DNA of 64,000 nucleotides from Proteles cristata cristata (Eukaryota; Chordata; Mammalia; Carnivora; Hyaenidae), in NCBI GenBank assembly GCA_017311185.1, contig JAESUZ010000960.1, positions 496,001 through 560,000 of the forward strand, read 5' to 3'. Shown piece after piece: positions 36,260-47,599 of the stretch (positions are counted from its first letter, which is position 1; the number at the start of each line of letters is the position of its first letter). The notes below the pieces were generated by a model. That model was not told where the DNA came from and did no database searches. It was given only the letters and a program-made list of their open reading frames with translations. Made by a program: the position numbers and the translations under genes.

Positions 36260-37734
36260 TTATCACTTTCTCATTAGCATGTAGTTATTTAGATTCAGGC
36301 TAAGGAAAGTAAATAAAGGTGATGAATGCCATCTCCATAGTTGGCTATTGAATACTCTGCATGAGAATACATTCTCTTCCTTCATTTGACTTGCCAGCTC
36401 CAGTGGAAGATTCTGAAGGATCCTAGTGGATGATGGAGCTCTAAAATGGAAAATATTAGGATCTTTTGAGTCATCATTAGGTGGAGGATTCTCCGTGGAG
36501 ACAACTGACTGCAGTAGGTGTTGTGTGAATGAAAAATTAAATTCTTTCTGTCAATTAGTTAATTGATGTGCTAACGTTAGAATGACATAGTCTTTATTCT
36601 GCCTCCTGCCATGAGGTCATGTGCAAGTCACATAATTTTGTGTTTTAGTTTCATTACTTAGAGAGATTGGGATACAAAGCTTTATGTGGCCAGTTTAACT
36701 CCTCAGAATCCTGTCTATTAGTCCTCAGAACTGAGACTCTAAATTTTGTTGTTTATACTGACAAGTTTTTTAAAGGATTATTTTAAAGTCCACTATAAGC
36801 TCAAAATATTGTAAGAGTTAAAGAATTACATGTTTTTTTTTTTTTGTAGTAATGTACGGAACCATGAAATAATATAAAATGAAAAACTAGAAAACAATAA
36901 AATGTTTAATGTGCACATAGAACATGAACTTTGATGTAATTTTAAAGATTATAATTTCCTTGTTGGTATAACAATAAGAGAAGACATATGTGGAAGTTCA
37001 TATGAGTCATGACTGGTAGGATGGATGGGTATAGGTCATGGGCATAGAAAGGGAAATCACATTACCAAATAAATGTTGTGACCATAGAATATTCAGATTT
37101 CAGGAGTCATTGTTTACTAATAATTTCTGGTGTTTTCCTACATGGGATGAGAGCTAAACTATAAAGAACATTTTAGTCCTTTTAATTTTAACAGATGAAA
37201 ATTCAAAGTAGGTGTTGACAATTATTTTAGTTCTGTATTTTTTGTATACCAGTTTGTACAGCTAAACTATCTTTTTTTTAGGCATTAGTAGACTATGTAC
37301 CTAATCCCTTCCATCACCCGTTTTTGTATGGCTTGTAAACTGAAAATGTCCTTTACATTTTCAAATGATTGGAAAAAAAACAAAAAGGGAAAAATATTTC
37401 ATGACACATGAAAGTCAACTGAAAATCAAATGTCAGTATCCAATAAATGAAGGTTTTTTGGAAATAACCACATTCATTTGTTTTTGTATTATTGTGATTG
37501 TTTTCATGCAACAACAGAATTGAGCAGTTGCTATAGAGATCATATGGCCTGCAATGCCAAAAAATTTACTATCTGGCCTTTTGCACAACCAGTTTGCCAA
37601 TTTTTCTTTTATTTTCTTCTTGTAAAACTGTGTTAATTTGTAAAATATGATGGATAATATAAAAAATTATCTGTAATGACACCTATAGAAAATAGCAAAC
37701 TTTAACAAATCAGTGGTGTTCACTTTTTACATAG
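36260..37734. other. Single-copy DNA, possible MIR scrap
   Basis: A weak MIR-like core (gaggtcatgtgcaagtcaca and ttttagtttcattacttaga) lies at about 36590-36665. The rest shows no recognised element. Confidence 0.35.
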
Positions 37735-37739
37735 TTTCT

Positions 37740-37905
37740 TGGAAAGAACTTAATCTTTGAAATCAGACATCAGTTTAAACCCTGGATCCTTCATATACTA
37801 CCTCCTTGACTGTACACAAGTCAGTTAACTTGTGTGAATTCCTTTTCCTTTACTGAAATGTTATAATTCCTCACAAAGTTGTTATAAGGAATACACAATA
37901 TCATA
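37740..37905 (+). mobile_element. MIR remnant
   Basis: The series aaatcagacatcagtttaaa, cttgactgtacacaagtcag, ttaacttgtgtgaattcctt and cacaaagttgttataaggaa follows the MIR core and 3' side in the correct order. Ancient and diverged. Confidence 0.55.
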
Positions 37906-38045
37906 TAAATATATACACATACATTATACATGTACAATGTATTAATACATTAATACAATAATATATTATTACATATGTACAATTTAATAATATACAATGT
38001 CATGTATATGTGTATACATGTATGTATATATGTATAATTATATGT
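37905..38045. repeat. AT-rich tract of tata/cata/taca units
   Basis: About 140 bases almost purely of A and T with scattered C/G in taca and tgta units; many short palindromes such as tatacatgta. Likely unstable. Confidence 0.8.
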
Positions 38046-38147
38046 ATAATGTCACTGTTAATATTTTTATTATTTGGTTATAAGAGAATATGCATTTTAA
38101 TATGAAATGAAACATTGTTTTTGGTTTTATTTAATCAACTTCTTTTT

Positions 38148-38358
38148 TTTTAATGTTTTTTTTTATTTCTAGGAGAGAGAGAGAGAGAGCGTGAGCAGGG
38201 GAGGGTCAGAGAGAGGGAGACACAGAATTGGAAACAGGCTCCAGGCTCCGAGCTGGCAGTCAGCACAGAGCCCGACGCGGGGCTCGAACCCACCAACCGC
38301 GAGATCATGACCTAAGAGAAAGTCGGACGCTTAACCGACTAAGCCACCCAGGCGCCCC
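38148..38358 (-). mobile_element. CAN-SINE, young subfamily
   Basis: Minus-strand copy with ggctcgaacccacc (B box complement), gacctaagagaaagtcggac, ctggcagtcagcacagagcc and an intact head complement ggcgccccttt. It carries the young-subfamily marks in complement form. Duplication tttaatcaacttctttt at 38130-38146 and 38359-38375. Confidence 0.97.
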
Positions 38359-38375
38359 TTTAATCAACTTCTTTT

Positions 38376-39845
38376 AATATTGAGAGACTTGATGTAATTT
38401 AAATGGAATATTTTTCCTTGTCATGGATTAAAATCAGAACATTGCACACTTTTCTCAAGAAGATAGTTCTATAATACATATCCAATATAGTTGCTAGAAA
38501 AGGTGTTCTAATCCTAGATTATTTCAAAAGCACATACAAGATTTATCTGGATTATATCTGGCAAAATTGACTTAGGAAATCAAGCTAAGAAGCTGTTCTT
38601 GCATTATTACTTGACATTAGCATTATACTACACTGGTGAAATTTACTTTGAATATTCTATGTGCTTTTAGTATGAATTTATGCAGTTTTTATTTTAGCCT
38701 TTCACAATAACTTAATCACATTTAAATTGTATGAATTTTTTGTCTACTAATATTTCATAGAAATACATTAAATACCTTAAATATATATAGTTATATGTAT
38801 ATAACTATATATAGTTGCTTGCATAATAACACAGTACATAATTAGTCAATGGATACTCCAATTTGAATTACAATTTAAAACCACCATACACTACTAAAAA
38901 CATGAATACCACAAATGGTACTTCTATTCCTACTCAACTATTAGTATCCATCCTAAATTCAGTCAATTTACTTATTTACTTTAGGTATTTACTTATGACT
39001 ACTCCACACCAGAAAGGGTTTGAATCTATAATGGCTGAAAATACTAATTAAATTTTTTCTCAAATCTTCAGCTTGATATTCATCTTACAATGTAGGTTAA
39101 GGGTCTATTAGTAACAATGAGAAGTATTTAAAGTGGATATTGGTCAAGAAAGATAGAATGAAAGCCTAATATAAAGTAGTTGTGACTATAGGATAAAGAT
39201 TGGTAGTGAGAGATACTTCAAAAGGTAAAATGGTAGAATTTCATTGACTAATTAAGAACCGGTGGTAGCTGAAAGAGTTAAGTAAGATCCCTAGCATTAT
39301 GACTTGAGTGTGATCAGATGGTTTGTCACCAATAAAGGTGGAAGATCACAAAAGTGAAGAAAGTGTTGGAAGCTCCAGAGACACACAGGCAGATGTCTCT
39401 ATTCAGCATGCTAATGGAAATACTCTGAAGGTAACAGAATAAATGAGTTTGGAATCCTGGGTAAAGTTTAAGATTGGACATCCAGATTTCAGACATTAGC
39501 TTAAGAGCATTCAGACACTTCAGACAAATGTCTAAGAGCATTAACATTTAAATAACACATAAGATGGAAAGGTCTAAGAAGTACATTTAGAACCAGAAGA
39601 TTATTTTGCCATCTGCAAAATGATAGAACTATTTCATACTCTAAATTGTCTATGGATCCAAACAGCCTATAGGAGTAACAACTTAGCTTCTTTGCATGGC
39701 AATGAATGCAGTTCATACTCTGGCATTTGGGATATTAGGCACATATCCAGAAGCAGATATTTTTGGAATATATATATAGTAATGTGGAATACATATGATG
39801 TCTTGATCAGGTCATGCATTCTCACACTGCTCTAATTTGCACATA
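38376..39845. other. Single-copy AT-rich DNA
   Basis: No repeat recognised except a short TA tract (38775-38815). Open frames at 38863-39051 and 39326-39835 carry no motif I recognise. Confidence 0.45.
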
Positions 39846-39849
39846 CTAT

Positions 39850-40105
39850 TTTTTCTTCATGGAACCATCTTCCTCTAATTGTGATCCTGATAAAAATCTG
39901 TTCATCCCTAAAATTTCAATTCAAAGTATTCAGTGAAGACCTCCCTAACTTTAAAAGAAGATTTAGTTATTTTTTCATCAGTGCCTCCACTGAGGTTTCT
40001 ACCATTTCCCATTATTAGAATTTTTTATGACATTTCAGTTATCATTCATATAACTATTCCACATTGAGACTAATCTTCCTGAGGGCAATGCACTTGAAAA
40101 AATAT
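39850..40105 (+). mobile_element. Probable L2 fragment
   Basis: gtattcagtgaagacctccc, tttctaccatttcccattat and the closing gaggg-caatgcac follow the 3' region of L2 in order. Diverged. Confidence 0.45.
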
Positions 40106-40161
40106 CAAAGTGATATCAGTCAGTGGGATTGGAAAGATTATTCCTTAAGGAGAAGAAGTAA

Positions 40162-40401
40162 ATGTCATATAAAGTGTTGGTCAGTGAAAATGCTGCTAGG
40201 ATTTTGATTCCTGGGCTGTCAATGTCTGTTACAGTCATTGAAGTCGTTTCTGAAGAAGAGTGTGAATGCAGGTCTCCAAAGGCTTTAGGCCAAGTGTTGT
40301 CAGGCTACATTACTAATGGATTCATGAGGAAATTACCCCAGATACCAGAATTATTTAAGGATGAGAGGCAGGCAGAGATTGCCTGCCTTAGTGATTGTTA
40401 A
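40162..40401 (+). other. Unassigned 79-codon open frame
   Basis: An open frame of mixed composition (starts MSYKVLVSENAARILIPG, ends in TAA) in otherwise single-copy DNA. A stop codon abuts the ATG upstream. I see no good flanking splice sites and recognise no family. It is most likely a chance frame; listed because its residue mix is less AT-biased than its neighbours. Confidence 0.15.
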
Positions 40402-40471
40402 AGTGTGATGTGGAAGTTAGCAGAGGTTGAAGGGGTGGGGCTAATGGGTTCTCTATTCATATTATTGTATG

Positions 40472-40513
40472 CCTCCCCCTCCAACACCACCGCCCCCCTC
40501 CCCCCCCACCCTG
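40472..40513. repeat. C-rich tract (G-quadruplex potential on minus strand)
   Basis: Four runs of three or more C occur within about 40 bases (40475-40479, 40493-40498, 40500-40507, 40509-40511). The minus strand therefore has four closely spaced G runs, the pattern needed for a G-quadruplex. Confidence 0.8.
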
Positions 40514-40799
40514 CCACTGCACTTCATAAACCCCCTCCTATTTTTCCACTGCTGTTTCTGGAAATGGTACAATTGAGACAGCTATGCCTACCAAAAGATA
40601 TAAAGTGTGGGCTAAGAAACAATTTTTGCATGAAAGCAGAAAAGCAGGAATTTCACTACTGATTCCAGAAGTATCTTCTTAACTAAGTAAATCTGGTAAT
40701 ATTGCTTCTGTTTTTAACACTTTTATTGGTGTTTCATTGCCTAAAGATAAATGTCATACTCACAGTGCATCCTAGTCCATCCCAGGTCCCCTCTTATCC

Positions 40800-41205
40800 T
40801 TCTGCATCCAACCTCTCGTCCTCCCCCAAGCACAATGTGCTCTGTTAAATGTCATCTCATCATTTCTCACCCTTTTCTTTCATATTCCCCTCAGTGTCTG
40901 CTGCCTTCTCTCCCTGAAAAAGGCTCTCTCCCCAGACCCACATGATAAAGTCCTCAAATACAAAAGTCAACTCAAATGCTTCTTCCTCTCTGAATCTTTC
41001 TGTGAATATCTTTGCTCAGTGTTTTCATTGTACTTGGTTTATACCTCTACTCTCCATATTTTATTTACAGTAATTTGTTCACACCTGCCTCTCATTTTAT
41101 TGTGAGCTCTCTGAGAGAGGGTGTCGTATTTTATTCAGCTTTGTCTCTTCAACATTAACTGTAGAACTTGGCACATGGTTCATGTCAATAAATACTGGCT
41201 GATTG
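40800..41205 (+). mobile_element. L2 3' region
   Basis: Landmarks in order: tcaaatgcttcttcctctct, tgtacttggtttatacctct, ttattgtgagctctctgaga, gtcgtattttattcag and the 3' end aataaatactggctgatt. This is the L2 3' third, with the typical short terminal repeat lost. Confidence 0.6.
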
Positions 41206-42055
41206 TACAAAAGGGAAATTGTATTGTTTGTTGTAAAATGATGAAGTTTTAATGTAAGCGTTCTGCTTGGCCAAATATGCATTTATAAAAGCAGAGTTGT
41301 TATACTTGTACATTTCTTATTTTATGTCCTTTTGACTTTTCTGACATAGCTTTTTCTTGTTATTCAATGTCAGTTATTATTTTTATCATGCGCGCAGCAA
41401 TTGCTTTGAAGGAAAAGAATGTGGTATATAAACTCACATGCATGGACATACAGAAATTGACATAACATGTTAGTAATCATTTAGTAAGTTTGTCCCTGCT
41501 GTTTTCAGAATTTTTCTATGTCTAAAACTTAATCATTTATACTGCAAAACTTACATCCTCTAAAAAACTGGAAGGGAGAGATAGACAGTCCTTCCTTTCT
41601 TAACTTTATAAAGAAATCTTTCATTCATAAAATAAGTAGCATGGTTTATTTTAAGTCATTTTTGTATGAATGTGTTATTATCACATTTTGTTATTTTATC
41701 TTACTTTGCCTTTAATGTAAACATATGGTCAGATTGTTATGTATGTAATTATTAACATTCATTGCACTATAAGGAAATAATTGCATATCAAAAGAGTATG
41801 CTGCATAAGGAAATCTAAATTTAAAAATGCTTTCAGTTCCCTGGTCTTGTAGCACAAAAACATACTTTGCATGAATAAAATATTCTGAAATTTTAACAGA
41901 CCATACTTTTCTGATTTTGTTTTCATTCAAAACAATTTTTCTTGTACTTTTAGTGGAAATTATAATCTACAGCTACAGAATACATTTTCCTGTTTACATT
42001 TTAAAGCCAACAAAAAATTATTCAAACAGGTATCAAGATTGGGGCAACCATGAAA
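41206..42055. other. Single-copy AT-rich DNA
   Basis: No repeat or gene recognised. Confidence 0.45.
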
Positions 42056-42240
42056 AGGGTTTAGAAATATAGCTTCTAAATTTTAATTTTAGGTCTTTAC
42101 TTACTAAGTGCATGATCTTGAACAATTTCCTTAACTTCTGGAAGTGTCCCATATTTATTTATAAAACTGGGCTTACATACTTGCTTTCATTACAGGGTTG
42201 TTTCTTAGTAAGGTTATGCCATTAAAGGTAAGGCAAGCCA
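42056..42240 (+). mobile_element. MIR remnant
   Basis: ctaagtgcatgatcttgaac, aatttccttaacttctggaa and ttacagggttgtttcttagt line up with the MIR core in order. Confidence 0.45.
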
Positions 42241-42836
42241 TGGAATGAGTAAGATAGGATGATTGGAATATGGTAGAAAGGATGAGGATTGTGGCAAGTC
42301 TTATTTTCAAAAACTTAAACTTTACATTTGTACTTAAATTTAATTTATTATCATAGTTTTTATTACTCTAGTTTTCATTATTCTATCACTAGATTTATAG
42401 TAACCCAATATTATACAGCAGTGAATTTTATTGCATCAATTGTGTTGTGCTCTACTGTACTTTAGCTGGTTCTGATTAATGGTCATTTTAAATAAGGGTA
42501 TTTTGGATGAACAATTCAAAGAATGTATAATTATCCATAATGCAAAGCATCTACAAAGAAATAAAATTATTTCAATCACCATTTTAAAATATTTATAAAA
42601 GTAAAAGAACAGATTCAAATATAATTTTACAATATATATTAGAAGTTCTAAAATGAAATTTAAATTTCACCTTATGTAAAGATGAAATAAGTAAAGACTA
42701 TAAGTGTTTTTTATTTGTCACCTAAACACATTGTTAATATTTGCAGAAACCTTTTATTTGTTCAAAATAAATATATATTTCCACAATTTGCCATATGCAT
42801 CTGTGAAGAAGAAAATATGAATAAGGTTTTGGGACT
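42241..42836. other. Single-copy AT-rich DNA
   Basis: No repeat or gene recognised up to the LTR edge. Confidence 0.4.
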
Positions 42837-43745
42837 TGATGAGGGAGGGTAAGGCAAACTGAGGGCAAAGTGCAGGCTAACAGCACCCCCACACACACAC
42901 CCACACAAGGCGGGACACTCCTGACTGTCCAAGAAAGGCGGGGTTGGGGGGGGAAGAAGGCAAATGGTTGACTGATAAGAGATCATAGTCATCAGGACAG
43001 GAGTCTCCTTCAGTTTACGGTTAACTTAGTAAACTGCAAGAAAAAGGCAATCTTAGCCATAGCCTAATCCAAAAACCTATAGATTCCATTTCCTGGATCC
43101 CTAGTACCACCCTCATCAAGAGGTCAGGGGATTTAACCACCTTGCCATGGTGATGTGGGAAACAAAGGCAAATGAAAATTTAAATTTCCTTCCTGCCTAC
43201 AGATCATTGACAAGTCCTTGAAAGAGGCAGAGTGGCCTTCCTCTAGGAGCTCAGCTGCCCTAATGATGACACTTTGCTAGGCACAAAGGGAGTCTTGGCT
43301 TAACATCATCCTGACATCCAAGGATCCTGTGAGTCTCCTTAAACACATAAAAATTCCTTTGGAAACTTCCTTTATTTCTACCCAACCCCCAAGATATATG
43401 TTGGCAATCATACTCCAGGCTAATGGCCCCCTGATACACATCTGAAGGGTCTCATGACTGAAGTTTTACTAAGCAATAATAAATGATATTATTTTAACAA
43501 TGAGTAGTCCCTTAAGGCCCTGGAAATCTTGCTTCCAAATTTCTTAGAGGCTTACACTGTCTCTAACCCCTTTCCAACCTGAAGGTATATAATCAGTCAC
43601 TCTTCACAACCCCAGTCTAACTCTTTCTGCCCACGGGTCCTGTCCCAGTGCTTTAATAGAATCATCTTTTTGCACCAAAGATATCTTCAAGAATTCTTTA
43701 TTGGCTGTTGGCTCTGAACCCCACCATCACCCCGAAACCTCATCA
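42837..43745 (+). mobile_element. Solo LTR of a class I (gamma-type) endogenous retrovirus
   Basis: A 909-bp block, richer in GC than its flanks, bounded by the perfect 8-bp inverted termini TGATGAGG (42837-42844) and CCTCATCA (43738-43745). The TATA box tatataa is at 43586-43592. A poly(A)-signal variant aataga at 43655-43660 is followed by tgcaccaaag and a U5 typical of gammaretroviral-like LTRs (gaattctttattggctgttg). U3 spans to about 43610, R to about 43680, U5 to the end. No primer-binding site or gag/pol/env sequence follows, so this is a recombined solo LTR. The 4 bases flanking each side (gact, agag) do not match. Fixed family name not assigned. Confidence 0.72.
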
Positions 43746-44660
43746 AGAGTCACTGACAACACAACACCAATAATATGTGCAACCACACATATTGCACAGC
43801 ACAGCCATCTGTCCTTCATTCAGGTGGAATGAGAGTCAGTGAAGAAATTATTTAAAGGTGGTTAAGAGCTACCTCAGGTATATGTTGGTAGTATTTTTAC
43901 CATCCTAAAGGTATTTCCCCTTCAAAAACAATGCCAGGGGCTCATAAACATGGACATTCCTTAGGGAGCCATCATTGCCTTAAAAAGACCATTGAGTCTG
44001 AAGAAAATACTGCAGTTTTTAGGACTCTAATTTATAAAATTGTTATTTTGTTCATGACACATATTTTTCCTACTTTCATGAAGAAATAGCCGATGGACAT
44101 ACTATGTACCTAACAGAAATGAATAGAAGGTGTTGTTTTTAATTTATAAGCACCTATGATTTCTTATCTTTTAAGGATTAATGTAGAAACATGTTCAACA
44201 TATAAGTGGAAGAGATAAAAATGTGGAGTTATATAGGGTAAGTAAAACTAGGATTTGCCAGATTAAAGTAATATAAAGGTACTGGCAATTTTTCAGTGAG
44301 GTAAAACAATACAAAAATGTAAGTCAGAGAAAACCCCTCCTTTCATTAACTTATTTCTTTTAATCTTTACTTAGGATAATCTTAGAAGATACATATATTT
44401 TTTTTCTGAGATTAGGAAAAGAAGGAAACTATGTCAACCCCAAACAAAAGCATTTTATATAAACTGTGGAAAGATACCTCTGCCAGCATTTGAATACATG
44501 AGCAACTGAAAATCCCAGTGTTAAAGATATCACACTGTTAAGTGCAGAGAGTCATTAGCCATTTTATATAAAGATTTTTAATAAAAATAAGTATGTATGT
44601 ATGTATATTTAAGAAAAGAGGTTCTATAAAAATAACTTGTGCATGTTCCCACAGTTCCAC
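43746..44660. other. Single-copy DNA
   Basis: No retroviral internal sequence and no other repeat is recognised in this stretch. Confidence 0.45.
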
Positions 44661-44681
44661 ACACTTCATGACACTATTCTT

Positions 44682-44898
44682 TTTTTTTTTTTAATGTTTT
44701 ATTTATTTTTTAGGAGAGAGAGAGAGACAGCGTGAGCAGGGGAGGGTCAGAGAGAGAGGGAGTCACAGACTGAAACAGGCTCCAGGCTCTGAGCTGGCAG
44801 TCAGCACAGAGCCCGACGCAGGGCTCGAACCCACGAACTGCGAGATCATGACCTAAGCGAAAGTCGGACGCTTAACCGATTAAGCCACCCAGGCGCCC
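44682..44898 (-). mobile_element. CAN-SINE, young subfamily, perfect TSD
   Basis: Minus-strand copy with gacctaagcgaaagtcggac, ctggcagtcagcacagagcc, ggctcgaacccacg and the intact head complement. The 18-bp duplication cttcatgacactattctt is perfect at 44664-44681 and 44899-44916. Confidence 0.97.
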
Positions 44899-44945
44899 CT
44901 TCATGACACTATTCTTACAAAAACATTGGTAAAGAATTACAGTCA

Positions 44946-45157
44946 GGGGTGCCTGGGTGGCTCAGTCGGTTCAGTGTCCAACTTTGGCTCAGGTCGTGAT
45001 CTCATGCCTCATGGGTTTGAGGCCGCTTCGGGCTCTGTTCTCACAGTTCAGAGCCTAGAGCGGGCCTTGGATTCTGTCTCCCTTGCTTTCTGCCCTTCCC
45101 CCACTCACCCTCTTTGTCTCTGTCTTTGTCTCTCTCTCTCCAAAATAAACATTAAAA
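44946..45157 (+). mobile_element. CAN-SINE
   Basis: Head ggggtgcctgggtggctcag, diverged B box gggtttgaggcc, CT-rich run and tail aaaataaacatt. Duplication aattacagtca (44935-44945) and aattatagtca (45159-45169). It lies 47 bases from the inverted copy at 44682-44898. Confidence 0.95.
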
Positions 45158-45425
45158 AAATTATAGTCACAATAATGAATTTCCTTGTATGAAAAGTAAT
45201 CTTAAAATGTCTCATTTTGAGAAGTAGTTATAAGGTATGAAATAAAGAAAGATCAGGTCATAAAAAAATCCATTAATTAAATAATAACAATAACAATTAT
45301 CAGTATTTTGCCTATTGTCATAGAGGTTGCAGACATCTTTTCATTAAAATAGTTATCCAAATTGCTGTGGCTCATGCATAACTATACAACTTATCAAATT
45401 AACGGTCAAGAATAGTTTCATTTCT

Positions 45426-45632
45426 GGGGCATCTGGGTGGCTCAGTCAGTTAAGTGTCCAACTCTTGGTTTCAGCTCAGGTTATGATCTCACAGTGACTT
45501 TGAGCCCATTGCTGGGCTCTGTGCTGACAACTTGCTCATAGCTTGGAGCCTGCATCAGATTCTGTGTCTCCTTCTCTCTCTACCCCTTCTGCACTGGTGC
45601 TCTGTCTCTCTTTGTCTCTCAAAATAAATGTT
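45426..45632 (+). mobile_element. CAN-SINE, older subfamily
   Basis: ggggcatctgggtggctcag then gtgtccaactcttggtttca, which marks an older subfamily, through to ctctttgtctctcaaaataa. No clear duplication is seen. Confidence 0.92.
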
Positions 45633-45728
45633 TTATTTTTACTTTTAAAATTTATTTTATTAAAAAAATCAAAGTATCCTCCTTATATTGCCATTATTGA
45701 GTAACATTAATTATTTTGAAGCAATAGA

Positions 45729-45911
45729 TTTATATTTGTTAGTGTTTACCTATTTTATTTTTGAGAGAGAGAGAGAACACATGAAGAGAGAGAGGGAGAT
45801 GAGAATCCCAAGCAGGCTCCATACAGGGCTCAAACTCAGAAACTATGGGATCATGACCTGAGCCAAAATTAGGAGTTGGACACATATCTGACTGAGCCAC
45901 CCAGGTGCCGC
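45729..45911 (-). mobile_element. CAN-SINE, older copy
   Basis: Minus-strand copy lacking part of the mid region: (ga)n block, aatcccaagcaggctccata, gggatcatgacctgagcc and gagccacccaggtgcc. The 11-bp duplication tgaagcaatag occurs at 45717-45727 and 45912-45922. Confidence 0.93.
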
Positions 45912-46109
45912 TGAAGCAATAGTGTTTTGTTTTGTTTTTTTAAATAAAGCTAGATACAAATATTTAAACATTAATGTTTGTATTATATATTTATGTATAT
46001 AGAATTACAAACAATAACCATGCTTTACATTGTGTTCAGAAACATGCATACCTTATGGCTCCTATTCTTGTATTTTGAAGTATATAAATGTGTTTAAATT
46101 TTAGTTATT

Positions 46110-46480
46110 TCTTTTCAATATTTTTCACAGAACATTTCAAACATATACAAAATAAGAAAGGATAGCATAAGCATTCCCCATAGATCCATCAAACAACTTC
46201 AGCAATAACCAAATCATGGAGATAGTATTTGGTGTCTATAACACAATGCTTCCCTTGTGCTGGATTATGTGTAAATTAAAGTCATCCAAAACATCATTTA
46301 ATTCCATCCATAAATATTTCTGGGATATATGCATAAGGTTATTTTATTTTTAAATAAATATAACCAAAATGCTATTTCACACTGAAATAATTACTGATAA
46401 TCCTTACTATCATCAAATATCCAGTCTATAGTCCAGTTCTTCCCTCCTCTACCTTTTTTTTTTCCCTCTCTCCAGAGTAC
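46110..46480 (-). mobile_element. Probable old L1M 3' UTR, antisense
   Basis: cattt-caaacatatacaaaa, acaacttcagcaataaccaa, taattccatccataaatatt and tcatcaaatatccagtctat follow, in order, a common antisense L1M-type repeat. Diverged; family uncertain. Confidence 0.45.
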
Positions 46481-46489
46481 ATAACTTAA

Positions 46490-47378
46490 AGTAATAATTT
46501 TTTCCTCTCAGTTGATACCTATCAGGTGGTGTATCTTGGTTTCTCTGCATTTTCTCTCCCTGAAAATTTTAGACATTTCTTTTCCATAGTTGCCACCTTT
46601 CTCCATGAAATTTTATTACCACTGATATACTATATAAAACTGCTTATGTACTGTGGTGCTTTAGAGTGCCAAACAATATAGTAATATATACAATATTTTT
46701 GTCCACCAAGAACAAATTTTTGTCCCTTGGGGAAGATATTCTCTCTATTAAAATGTATTCCACATACATCCTCTAACTTCAGGCACATTTTTTATTTATA
46801 TACTGCATCTACATTGGGAAGTCTTATGGCATTGTATATAATACATTCTGTTTTATAGCCATCATTTATTTTTAGTTCTCCCGATAAATATGTACCTAAT
46901 TAACACTTCAGTTCTTATTTACTGTCTCTCTATTGCTTTTATTCTAATACCTCATTCTCAAGTCAATTCCTCAAGAATTGTTCATGAGAATAACATTCCC
47001 TGAGTTCTTGACTATATATAATAATATGCTGCTTTTAAATTTCAAGATCATTTTGGCTCATGTTGTTTTCCTTGAGCATTGAAAAAATGTACTTCGTTTT
47101 CTGACATAAAGTGCTACATTAAATAGCTAAGGCAATTTGATTTTCTTTCTATTATAGGTGGCTTTTTTGTACCACCTGAATGACCAAAAAATATTTTATA
47201 GTTCCTCAAATCTAATAATTTTACTAAAACACAGTTTTGTTGTTCATTCTAGTTTATTTATTATTAGTTTAATATATTTATATATAAGCTAATATATTAG
47301 TTTATCTGGTTTATTTTCCCAGGAGTCAATGTGACTTTACAATATGTACTCCCTTTTAGTTCTTTTCACAAAAATTTT
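46490..47378. other. AT-rich DNA, no confident assignment
   Basis: T-rich sequence that could be more of the old L1 but gives no firm landmark. No gene is seen. Confidence 0.35.
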
Positions 47379-47393
47379 CTTGGGTAATTTTTA

Positions 47394-47584
47394 TGTTTTA
47401 TTTATTTTTTAATATTTATTTATTTTGACAGAGAGGGAGAGTGTGAGTGGGGGAGAGGCAGAGAGAGGAAAAGAGAGAGAGAGTATCTGCATGAAACCTG
47501 ATGTAGGGCTTGAACTCATGAACTGTGAGATACTGACATGAGTCAAAATCAAGAGCCAGACACTCAACCACCAAGGTGCCCTTC
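47394..47584 (-). mobile_element. CAN-SINE, diverged copy
   Basis: Minus-strand copy: tatttatttattttgacag, (ga) block, gggcttgaactcatgaactg, tgagatactgacatgagtca and accaaggtgccc. Duplication ttgggtaattttta (47380-47393) and atgggtagttttta (47585-47598). Confidence 0.92.
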
Positions 47585-47599
47585 ATGGGTAGTTTTTAG

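Noticed and set aside
36040..36303. 87-codon frame resembling a hydrophobic membrane segment
   Set aside because: It is the translation of the homopyrimidine tract (Leu/Ser/Phe only), so composition alone explains it.
42837..43745. Full endogenous provirus
   Set aside because: No primer-binding site, internal coding sequence or second LTR is visible next to it.
44926..45192. 88-codon open frame with a Met start
   Set aside because: Entirely SINE head and CT-rich body in translation; the same peptide-like pattern recurs in every SINE.
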